A stretch of 34,851 nucleotides of DNA from an uncultured Lachnoclostridium sp. GTDB taxonomy: Bacteria; Bacillota; Clostridia; Lachnospirales; Lachnospiraceae. Shown one piece after another: positions 23,373 to 29,891 of this stretch. Position numbers and translations under genes: made by a program. A model generated the notes under the pieces. It saw only the letters and a program-made list of their open reading frames with translations. It ran no database searches and had not been told where the DNA came from. The stretch's first letter is position 1. The number at the start of each line of letters is the position of its first letter. Location of the stretch: contig CAOJBY010000034.1 in assembly GCA_948330435.1 (NCBI GenBank), forward strand, positions 1-34,851, read 5' to 3'.

Positions 23373-23446
23373 CTTACAAGAATGTAAGTTAAGGGGTGAA
23401 ATTGTAAGGTAAATCAATGGTACAGGGGAATGGAATCTGATATTCT
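23373..23446 (+). promoter_or_regulatory. Bce-type operator and promoter of the 63-aa membrane peptide gene
   Basis: Perfect inverted repeat CTTACA-AGAA-TGTAAG (23373-23388), half-site TGTAAGG (23403-23409), -35 TGGTAC (23418-23423), 17-base spacer, -10 TATTCT (23441-23446). The half-site begins 15 bases before the -35, just as at 14379-14422, and CAATGGTACA is identical in both promoters. Confidence 0.7.
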
Positions 23447-23482
23447 AATATCAGAAAATAAAAGAAAAGAGGGGTTTTCAAG

Positions 23483-23674
23483 ATGAAAGAAGTATTAAAA
23501 GCAACAGTGGCAATGGTAGTTATTATCGCAGTACAGATGGTATTAACTTATGTCTTTACCTATCATGTGGGAGAGGTATTTTCAAAGGCATCTGTTATGG
23601 CATTGTTCTATTATTATGTTATTAAATATGTCAAAGCAGTCAAAAAGCACAAATCTGGGGATGCGGACGAGTAA
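23483..23674 (+). CDS. 63-aa membrane peptide, predicted member of the BceR-like regulon
   Basis: Small protein with one or two membrane helices (about 4-30, MKEVLKATVAMVVIIAVQMV onward, and 36-50) and a basic/acidic tail (KYVKAVKKHKSGDADE). No family recognised. AGAGGGG lies about 8 bases before ATG 23483, and a hairpin terminator follows, so it is a single-gene unit. Its promoter has the same architecture as that of the bceAB-like transporter (14357-14422), over 9 kb away, so the response regulator at 12667 probably controls it. By analogy with small regulated membrane proteins of peptide-resistance systems it might modulate the kinase or transporter, or protect the membrane; this is inference. 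Confidence 0.7.
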   Translation: MKEVLKATVAMVVIIAVQMVLTYVFTYHVGEVFSKASVMALFYYYVIKYVKAVKKHKSGDADE

Positions 23675-23678
23675 GAGA

Positions 23679-23719
23679 CTTCTGGAGGCAAGAAAAGCCT
23701 GCTGCTACCAGAAGCTTTT
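23679..23719 (+). terminator. Terminator of the 63-aa peptide gene
   Basis: CTTCTGG (23679-23685) pairs with CCAGAAG (23708-23714), with an inner GGC/GCC pairing, followed by CTTTTAC. Confidence 0.6.
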
Positions 23720-23797
23720 ACAATCTATTTCTTTGAAGACACATGTTTTATAGAATTTTGCGAAAATGTTAAATATTGTTAAATCTTTTTGAAAAGC

Positions 23798-23826
23798 TTG
23801 ACAAGATGGCAGGAAAACGTCATAGT
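23798..23826 (+). promoter_or_regulatory. Promoter of the NimA-like gene
   Basis: TTGACA (23798-23803), 17-base spacer, CATAGT (23821-23826). Confidence 0.65.
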
Positions 23827-23836
23827 AGAGTTAATC

Positions 23837-23863
23837 ACAGGGTGGGAGATGCTTCCACCCTGT
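23837..23863 (+). promoter_or_regulatory. Leader hairpin of the NimA-like gene
   Basis: ACAGGGTGG and CCACCCTGT form a perfect 9-bp stem with a 9-base loop, just downstream of the expected transcription start. It could stabilise the mRNA or attenuate; TTGTTACG follows. Confidence 0.55.
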
Positions 23864-23903
23864 TGTTACGTGAGTGCATATTGAGATGGGAGATTACGGA
23901 ACT

Positions 23904-24374
23904 ATGCGAAGAAAAGACAGAGAGATTCAGGATTTTGATGAGATCATAGAGGTAATGAAGAAATGTGACGTCTGCCGGGTTGCCATGCAGGGAGAGGAGT
24001 ATCCCTATATGGTCCCACTGAACTTTGGCATGGAAGTAGAGGAGACACAGGTGACACTGTATTTTCATGGGGCCATGGATGGAATGAAGTATGGGTTGCT
24101 TGCAAAAGATCCAAAGGTTTGTTTTGAGATGGACTGCGGGCATACCTTATATACGGATATGGAGCAGGGAAATTGCACCATGTGTTATGAGAGTGTGATA
24201 GGCTTTGGAGTGATGGAAGAGGTTCTGGAGGAGGAGAAAAAGGCTGCGTTGGATATTTTGATGGAGCATTATCCGGTTCCCGCCGGATTTCGGTATAATG
24301 AGGCGGTGGTACCGAGGACCAGGGTATTGAAGCTTACAGTGGAACGGATGACGGGGAAACGTCGGGCGAAGTAG
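23904..24374 (+). CDS. Pyridoxamine 5'-phosphate oxidase-family flavoprotein (NimA-like)
   Basis: 156-aa FMN-binding split-barrel protein. The family pattern is clear: MRRKDREIQDFDEIIEVMKK, CRVAMQGEEYPYMVPLNFG, LYFHGAMDGMKYGLLAKDPK, VCFEMDC, then VIGFGVMEEV. Homologues include 5-nitroimidazole reductase-type NimA proteins; the natural role is unknown. ATG 23904 is chosen since family members start MRRKDRE; an in-frame GTG at 23874 and ATG 23886 lie upstream with no better ribosome site. It has its own promoter and is followed by a GC-rich hairpin. Confidence 0.85.
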   Translation: MRRKDREIQDFDEIIEVMKKCDVCRVAMQGEEYPYMVPLNFGMEVEETQVTLYFHGAMDGMKYGLLAKDPKVCFEMDCGHTLYTDMEQGNCTMCYESVIGFGVMEEVLEEEKKAALDILMEHYPVPAGFRYNEAVVPRTRVLKLTVERMTGKRRAK

Positions 24375-24448
24375 GTGGAGTGGATATATGAGGCTGGGAT
24401 TTTAAACATATATGAAAAGCGGTTTTGGTACTCAGGGCCGCAGTGCGG

Positions 24449-24480
24449 GCCGGGGGAAGCAGGTGCTTCCCCCGGCTTTA
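24449..24480 (+). terminator. Terminator-like GC-rich hairpin after the NimA-like gene
   Basis: GCCGGGGGAAGC (24449-24460) and GCTTCCCCCGGC (24465-24476) form a perfect 12-bp stem with tetraloop AGGT, followed by TTTATGG. The T-run is short, but the stem is very stable. Confidence 0.6.
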
Positions 24481-24495
24481 TGGCTGTCGCCATAT

Positions 24496-24562
24496 GTTTC
24501 AAAAAGTATAGGAGTTGTATGGGGAGCTTGCTCCCCATACAACTCCTATACTTTTTTGAAAC
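24496..24562. repeat. Long inverted repeat, 31-bp arms with tetraloop
   Basis: 24496-24526 pairs with 24531-24562 over 31 bp with a single bulged T and loop CTTG; the sequence begins GTTTCAAAAAGTATAGGAGT. It lies between the terminator of the NimA-like gene and the promoter of the next operon. It could be a second terminator, since six T's lie in its 3' arm, or a palindromic repeat element. The rest of 24375-24706 has only the promoter described next. Confidence 0.85.
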
Positions 24563-24584
24563 GCACGGCTTGTAGTAGAAAAAC

Positions 24585-24642
24585 ATTGTAAAACGATAAT
24601 TTTTGTGGTATAGTGAGGATAAAATTATTGTAAAACAATAAT
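24585..24642 (+). promoter_or_regulatory. Promoter with two operator copies for the DUF2975/HTH operon
   Basis: -35 TTGTAA (24586-24591), 17-base spacer, -10 TATAGT (24609-24614). The -35 lies in ATTGTAAAACGATAATTTTT (24585-24604), repeated as ATTGTAAAACAATAATTTTT at 24627-24646. The second copy is part of a perfect palindrome, ATTATTGT-AAA-ACAATAAT (24624-24642), just after the expected transcription start. Autoregulation by the small HTH protein of the operon is likely. Confidence 0.75.
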
Positions 24643-24706
24643 TTTTCAAACGACTATTTTGTGTGGATTCCCAACATTATGAAAACTATTTACAAGGAGG
24701 TATAGT

Positions 24707-25696
24707 ATGAAAGGGTTTCAAAGCTTATATTTCATCTGGGAGATTTTGGGTGCATTGCTTCGCACATTGTCTTTAAGCGGAACAGGGGGGAATGTGCTGG
24801 CCTGGTTTTTGTATCTCTTAATTTCCCTGTTTCCTGTACTAGTCCTGGTAGTCCATACTGGAAATATGCACAAGGGTTTCCAATGGGGACGACCAGGATG
24901 GTGGATGTGGGGGAAAAAACGCCGGATGCATGGAAGAGATTTGCTTTTGCCGCTTCTAAGTGCTTATACTTTCTATCTGCTCTATGTTTTTATCAACCCA
25001 GGTCTTCTGAGCCGCAGGATGCCGGCAGGCCTTGAGATGGAGGGGGCCTTGCCATACTTAAAAGCCATTTATGGGGGCTTGTGGCTGTCGCTTTTGCTCT
25101 CTTGGCTTATGCTCACCTGGATTGGGAGGTTAAATGAGGAAGAGATTTTAGATCGGAAACGATTTCTTTATCAGGGAATGGGACTGCTGCTGACGGCGTC
25201 CATGGTGCTTGTTGGTGCCGGCTTGTTGTATTCTACAGGAACAGAGTTATATAGAAAGCTGACGGAGATATCTGCCAATGGGTCTGCAATGGAATGGTTT
25301 CCCGGGACTTCTGTGAGCAGGAATATCATCGGATGGGATATGGCATTTGCCATCCTATGGGCAGCACGGCGTTTGCTGCCTGCCTGTTTCCTGCTGGGGA
25401 TTTTTTACCGTATCAAAGGTTTGTTAAAGGCTATGGAAAAGGAACCTTTTGAAGAAGAGGAGGTGTTTGCTGCCAAAAGACTGGCAGATGTGAGCAGGAA
25501 TGCCGTGTCGGCATCGGTCCTTTGCGATTTGATTTGGAACGGGGCACTGTTTTTTTGTGCCGGGAAGCTGACTCGTGTAGATTACCAGTGGGAGTTGTCA
25601 CTACTTCCGCTTCTGGCGGCTTTTGGAGCGTTGATTTTGGCTCGGTATCTTAGAGAAGCCGGGGAGCTTCGAAGAGATAATGAAATGATCATTTAA
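24707..25696 (+). CDS. Polytopic membrane protein, C-terminal DUF2975-like
   Basis: 329-aa protein with about seven to eight membrane helices. The C-terminal half, with WAARRLLPACFLLGIFYRIK then LLKAMEKEPFEEEEVFAAKR and LADVSRNAVSASVL, resembles DUF2975 proteins, which are typically about 160 aa and paired with a YozG-like HTH regulator. That pairing holds here, since the HTH gene starts 19 bases downstream. The N-terminal 150 residues are extra for that family. AAGGAGG precedes ATG 24707. Function is unknown; such pairs are often found in Firmicutes membrane-stress or development contexts. Confidence 0.65.
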   Translation: MKGFQSLYFIWEILGALLRTLSLSGTGGNVLAWFLYLLISLFPVLVLVVHTGNMHKGFQWGRPGWWMWGKKRRMHGRDLLLPLLSAYTFYLLYVFINPGLLSRRMPAGLEMEGALPYLKAIYGGLWLSLLLSWLMLTWIGRLNEEEILDRKRFLYQGMGLLLTASMVLVGAGLLYSTGTELYRKLTEISANGSAMEWFPGTSVSRNIIGWDMAFAILWAARRLLPACFLLGIFYRIKGLLKAMEKEPFEEEEVFAAKRLADVSRNAVSASVLCDLIWNGALFFCAGKLTRVDYQWELSLLPLLAAFGALILARYLREAGELRRDNEMII

Positions 25697-25715
25697 ATAA
25701 TCAAAGGAGATACCG

Positions 25716-25946
25716 ATGGCGATTCACATATATTTGGACGAGGTGTTGAAAGAACGGAAAATTACATCAAAAGAGTTATGTAAACAGATTGGAATTACGG
25801 AAGCCAATCTTTCCATTTTACGCAGTGGAAAGGCCAAGGGCGTTCGTTTCGGCACACTCAATAAAATCTGTTATTATCTTCAATGTGATGTGGGAGATAT
25901 TCTCCGATTTGATGGGCAGCTCGGTGAAGCAGAGCAAGAAGAGTAA
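25716..25946 (+). CDS. Cro/C1-type HTH regulator, YozG-like
   Basis: 76-aa DNA-binding protein. The helix-turn-helix spans about residues 16-45 (SKELCKQIGITEANLSILRS, then GKAKGVRFGTLNKICYYL), and the tail CDVGDILRFDG is typical of the YozG/YozG-like group partnered with DUF2975 proteins. AAAGGAG lies before ATG 25716. It probably represses its own operon through the palindromes at 24585-24642. Confidence 0.88.
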   Translation: MAIHIYLDEVLKERKITSKELCKQIGITEANLSILRSGKAKGVRFGTLNKICYYLQCDVGDILRFDGQLGEAEQEE

Positions 25947-26031
25947 CATATTGAAAAAGATTATAAAACCGTTATTGCAATCAGTGGAATTTGCATAGGT
26001 CAGAAATTGAAATAAAAGGAGAGAAAATAGA

Positions 26032-26979
26032 ATGGATCAAAAGAGAAACATCACGAAATGCGGAAAGAGCAGAGCCGGAAGCCTGTGTCTGGCCTTTATT
26101 TTGAGCCTGTTACTTGGTGGTTGCGGCGGCTGCACCCTGGCCAGACCCGAGCTGCAGCAGACAAAGGAGGATAAGCTTTGCGGCATTCTTGTAACGGTGG
26201 GAGAGCAGGAGATTTTACAGCACAATGAAAAGGAATTGGAAAACATGACTTTTTCCAGCATCGAGGAGCTTGAGGAGAGTCTTTTTTCGCCTGTAGAAGC
26301 AGAGGGAATCCTCCAGCCGGACGGAACCTATGTCTTCGAGGGTGTGGAGGGCCATATGCTTGGCATTAAGGAAGAGACAGAAGAGGATGGGGTGCCTTAC
26401 GTTCATTTTATAAATGATGGGTCCTTTACAGAAGTAAAGGCGAATACAACAGCAACGGATGAGGGAAGAAAAGACAGCATTTCAGGTGTTATACTGGCAG
26501 GAGAAAATGTGAACGGACCTATCTATATGCATCCTATATACAGCAGGGCGGATGGAAGCTGTTATGCGGTTCTGTCCTCCCAGGGCGGCTTTCTGATGGG
26601 AGGTGTGAAAACAGAGGGAGAGGTGTATGGACAGACCTTTCAATGGGAGACTACTGAGGAGATAAACGGGAAAAAAGAGACGAATTCCATAGAAATTCAG
26701 GTTTCGCTTAAAATGGCTTATCCGGTGGAGAGGGTGTATGTCCGTATGTATGATGATAAGGATGAGTTTCTGGGGGAACAGGAGATACAAAAGGAAATGG
26801 ATGAGTTTTTGCTGCAGAAAGAGACAGCCTATGTGATTGTGGAAGAGAAGATATCCGATGGCCGCATAAAGAGAAGCCTGTATAACTGGGAGGAGGGGCA
26901 GGAAGCCATTACTCATCAGGTAAATTATCCGGGAGAAGATGGATTGCTTGCACCTGTGGATTTGGAATTCAAGAAGTAG
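26032..26979 (+). CDS. Hypothetical lipoprotein
   Basis: 315-aa secreted protein of unknown function. The signal peptide (SLCLAFILSLLLGGC) carries lipobox LLGGC, C31. The mature part is acidic and beta-rich and starts with a low-complexity linker (CGGCTLARPELQQTKED). No family was recognised. AAAGGAGAG precedes ATG 26032. It follows the HTH gene by 85 bases without an obvious promoter, so it may be the last gene of the DUF2975 operon. A bidirectional terminator follows. Confidence 0.7.
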   Translation: MDQKRNITKCGKSRAGSLCLAFILSLLLGGCGGCTLARPELQQTKEDKLCGILVTVGEQEILQHNEKELENMTFSSIEELEESLFSPVEAEGILQPDGTYVFEGVEGHMLGIKEETEEDGVPYVHFINDGSFTEVKANTTATDEGRKDSISGVILAGENVNGPIYMHPIYSRADGSCYAVLSSQGGFLMGGVKTEGEVYGQTFQWETTEEINGKKETNSIEIQVSLKMAYPVERVYVRMYDDKDEFLGEQEIQKEMDEFLLQKETAYVIVEEKISDGRIKRSLYNWEEGQEAITHQVNYPGEDGLLAPVDLEFKK

Positions 26980-26998
26980 TTTCTTTACTTTTGATGAA

Positions 26999-27055
26999 AA
27001 GGATGCTGCAAAATCGGACAAATAATGATGTGCCTGTTTTGTGGCATCCTTTTTA
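26999..27055. terminator. Bidirectional terminator between convergent genes
   Basis: AAGGATGC (26999-27006) pairs with GCATCCTT (27044-27051), with an inner CAAAA/TTTTG stem. TTTTTAT follows on the plus strand and TTTTC on the minus strand. Confidence 0.75.
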
Positions 27056-27073
27056 TAAATGCATTTTAAAATG

Positions 27074-29608
27074 CTACTTGATATATTTCTTCAATAGCCG
27101 GGCAACCTCATCAACATCAATGGGTTTGGCCGTATGAGCGTTCATTCCGCATTCCAGGCAGCGTTGAACATCCTCCGAAAAGGCATCCGCAGTCATGGCG
27201 ATGATAGGGATGCTCTGTGCGTCCGGACGGTTTAAGGCACGGATGGCTTTTGTGGCCTCAAGTCCGGACATTACAGGCATTCTGAGATCCATAAGGATTA
27301 CGTCATAGTAATTCACCTCTGATTCACAGAATTTTTCCAGACAAATCCGGCCATTCTCGGCCCAATCCAGAGCCAGCCCCAGATCCGACAAAAGTTCATT
27401 TGCGATCTCCCAGTTCAGATCGTTATCCTCCGCCAGAAGAACTTTTTTGCCTGTAAAGATCTCTGTTTGCTCCTTGAGAGGGGTTATTGGTGCGTCATCC
27501 TCATTGTCGGGAAGAAGATATGGCTTAAGGCCATAAAATAAGGTGGAACGGAACAATGGCTTGGAGATAAAGCCGTCTGCACCGGCTTCTCTGGCTTCAA
27601 CGGAGATCTCGCTCCAGTCATAAGCGGAGGTGAGAAGAATGGGAATATTGTCTCCAAGGATTTTCCGAATGGTACGTGTCAGGGTGATCCCGTCTGTCTC
27701 CGGCAGTTTCCAGTCCAGTAAAATCAGTTCATAGCTTTCGGATTTTTCCGCCTGGGTTTCAATCATGCGAAGAGCACTTTTGGCATCCAGCGTCCAGTCT
27801 GCATCAATACCCAGGGTAGAAAGGACCGAAACAGTACTTTCGCAGAACTGGGAATCATCATCCACAACCAGCATTTTGCAGCTTGGAAGATGCATGTCCG
27901 TTTCACTGACCTGAGCTTTTTTCAGATCCAGCGTTACATGGAAGCGGCTCCCTTTTCCCAGTTCGCTGTCCACCTGAATGGTTCCTTTCATGGCATCCAC
28001 AATATATTTGGTGATGGCCATACCAAGACCGCTGCCCTCTGTCTTATGCACTCGCTTGCTGTCGGCACGGCTGAAAGCTTCAAAGATTCGTTCTTTAAAT
28101 TCCGGTGACATGCCGATTCCGTTGTCCTCTATCACCAGATGAACACGGACGTAAGTCTCGTCTGCAGGGGAGTCTTCCTCATACAGAGAAAGCTGTATGG
28201 AACCGCCCACCGGTGTGAACTTAACGGAATTTCCCAGGATATTCAGCAGTACCTGAGTGAGCCGGACACTGTCACAGCAGATATCTTCCACAAAAATATC
28301 GTGGATAAATACATCAAACTTCTGCTGTCTGGCATGAAACCTGGGCTGGAGGATATTGACAATGTTATCGATTACTTCTCTCAGGGAGACTTGCTCTATG
28401 GAGAGCGTCATCTTTCCGCTTTCGATCTTGGACATATCCAGCACATCGTTGATAAGACCAAGGAGGTGCTTGCTGGAAAGGGAAATCTTTTTCAGGCAGT
28501 TCTCCACCTGCTGCTTATTGTCAATGTTGGCTGCAGCGATGGTGGTCATTCCCACAATGGCATTCATGGGAGTACGGATATCGTGGCTCATGTTGGAGAG
28601 AAATTCGCTCTTTGCCTTGCTGGCAAGGACAGCTTCCTCACTTACCCGGTTAAGCTCATCCATTTTTTTCTTCAATTCCTTAAGATAAGAACTGAAGATC
28701 CAGATAAGTGCCAAGCTTACAATGACACAGCCGCCGATGGCAGTACAAAACCATGAGCGGTTTAGCAGGGTGATTTCATGATCCAGGGCACTGTAGGGCA
28801 TAATTACGATTAGGAACCAGTCTGAGTATGCCAGTTTTATACAGTGCAGATGGCGGCGTTCCCCGTGAGTGGAAATTACAGAGGAATAGTGCTGGCTGTC
28901 TGCTAAAGCGAATTCGATTTCAGCGACATAATCTTCTCCATTGCTGGTAATGTCCTCATAGAGCTGATCAAAATAATTGCTCTGAAGAGAATCCCCATTT
29001 TGAATGGGAAAGGTACCGTCAGGACGGATGATATTAGAATAAACGGGTGAGCCTGAAACTTCAGGGGAAAGGGTATCACTGATGTAGTCGGAAGAGAGCC
29101 CGGCAACAAGAGCAATATAATCAGGGTTTATCTCATGGAGAGTTGAACTTGGAAGACCAATCAATACTTGTACATGGTTTTTGGAATCCGTGCCCGTAGT
29201 GATTTGCTTTTCACTCCTTTGGAGAGAGGAAAAAAAGATATCCGAATCTTCTATTCGCAGATCATCGCCATAGATAGGCAGAAAGGTACCATCGGAGGTG
29301 CAGAAAGCAAGATATTCGAATCCCCTGATTTTAGCACCCTCAGACAGATATTCGCTTAGAGACTCGTGTGTATAATGTTGAAGTTCGGCGGCTGTGATGA
29401 GGGCTTCTATCTGGGAGAAGCGAAGATCGATGGTAGAGGCAAAATGATGGGAGATCTCCTCACTCATATTGTGCATGTAGATATCACTGATGGTTCCAAT
29501 GGTTTGAGTTCCCTTTTTATTCATAAAAAAAGCAGAAAATGCAAAAATGCCAACACAGAGTATCAATACCAGAAGAAGTTTTATAAGAAAGGAATGGTTT
29601 TTCTTCAT
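27074..29608 (-). CDS. Hybrid sensor histidine kinase with two receiver domains
   Basis: 844-aa membrane-bound hybrid kinase. Membrane helices lie at about 8-28 and 287-307 and enclose an extracellular sensor of about 255 residues, probably a Cache-type domain. Then HisKA with H342 in NMSHDIRTPMNAI, a HATPase domain (N box LLNILGNSVKFTP, G boxes IEDNGIGMS and GSGLGMAI), a first receiver with D632 in LILLDWKLPETDG and a second with D774 in VILMDLRMPVMSG. No Hpt or DNA-binding output domain is present, so it must signal through a separate phosphotransfer protein. Such BarA/evgS-like kinases are common in Lachnospiraceae. AGGGGAGATG precedes the start (complement of 29606-29608). Its ligand is unknown; it is divergent to acsB. 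Confidence 0.92.
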   Translation of the reverse strand: MKKNHSFLIKLLLVLILCVGIFAFSAFFMNKKGTQTIGTISDIYMHNMSEEISHHFASTIDLRFSQIEALITAAELQHYTHESLSEYLSEGAKIRGFEYLAFCTSDGTFLPIYGDDLRIEDSDIFFSSLQRSEKQITTGTDSKNHVQVLIGLPSSTLHEINPDYIALVAGLSSDYISDTLSPEVSGSPVYSNIIRPDGTFPIQNGDSLQSNYFDQLYEDITSNGEDYVAEIEFALADSQHYSSVISTHGERRHLHCIKLAYSDWFLIVIMPYSALDHEITLLNRSWFCTAIGGCVIVSLALIWIFSSYLKELKKKMDELNRVSEEAVLASKAKSEFLSNMSHDIRTPMNAIVGMTTIAAANIDNKQQVENCLKKISLSSKHLLGLINDVLDMSKIESGKMTLSIEQVSLREVIDNIVNILQPRFHARQQKFDVFIHDIFVEDICCDSVRLTQVLLNILGNSVKFTPVGGSIQLSLYEEDSPADETYVRVHLVIEDNGIGMSPEFKERIFEAFSRADSKRVHKTEGSGLGMAITKYIVDAMKGTIQVDSELGKGSRFHVTLDLKKAQVSETDMHLPSCKMLVVDDDSQFCESTVSVLSTLGIDADWTLDAKSALRMIETQAEKSESYELILLDWKLPETDGITLTRTIRKILGDNIPILLTSAYDWSEISVEAREAGADGFISKPLFRSTLFYGLKPYLLPDNEDDAPITPLKEQTEIFTGKKVLLAEDNDLNWEIANELLSDLGLALDWAENGRICLEKFCESEVNYYDVILMDLRMPVMSGLEATKAIRALNRPDAQSIPIIAMTADAFSEDVQRCLECGMNAHTAKPIDVDEVARLLKKYIK

Positions 29609-29675
29609 ATTTCATCTCCCCTGTTATTTTTTTCGATTTCGTTATGTGGTTTGAAAATTTTTCAAATTAATTTTT

Positions 29676-29703
29676 ATTATACTATACCTGCGGTATATTT
29701 CAA
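29676..29703 (-). promoter_or_regulatory. Promoter of the hybrid kinase gene
   Basis: On the minus strand TTGAAA (29698-29703), 16-base spacer, TATAAT (29676-29681). Confidence 0.65.
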
Positions 29704-29730
29704 GAAAAGAAATTCGATGTCGGAATTACT

Positions 29731-29791
29731 TTTTGTGAAAATCGGCAAGCCCCAGCGGGACATGCAGACAGGCTCGTCGATTTTCACAAAA
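29731..29791. repeat. Long inverted repeat between the hybrid kinase and acsB
   Basis: 21-bp arms (29731-29751 and 29771-29791; core TTTTGTGAAAATCG / CGATTTTCACAAAA) with two non-Watson-Crick positions and a 19-base loop. It lies between the divergent promoters at 29676-29703 and 29808-29836, so it may insulate them or bind a regulator. A small CCCCT-CCC-AGGGG hairpin follows. Confidence 0.8.
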
Positions 29792-29807
29792 CCCCTCCCA
29801 GGGGATA

Positions 29808-29836
29808 TTGACTTCCCTATGCAAGAGTGATAAAAT
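29808..29836 (+). promoter_or_regulatory. Promoter of acsB
   Basis: TTGACT (29808-29813), 17-base spacer, TAAAAT (29831-29836), about 56 bases before ATG. Confidence 0.75.
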
Positions 29837-29891
29837 TTAAGACATGTAGCAGTGTGTCAAACACAATAAACCCAAGGAGGGACTGATAAGT

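Noticed and set aside
28139..28756. 205-aa plus-strand open frame inside the hybrid kinase gene
   Set aside because: Antisense to well-conserved HisKA and HATPase regions; no recognisable domain or ribosome site.
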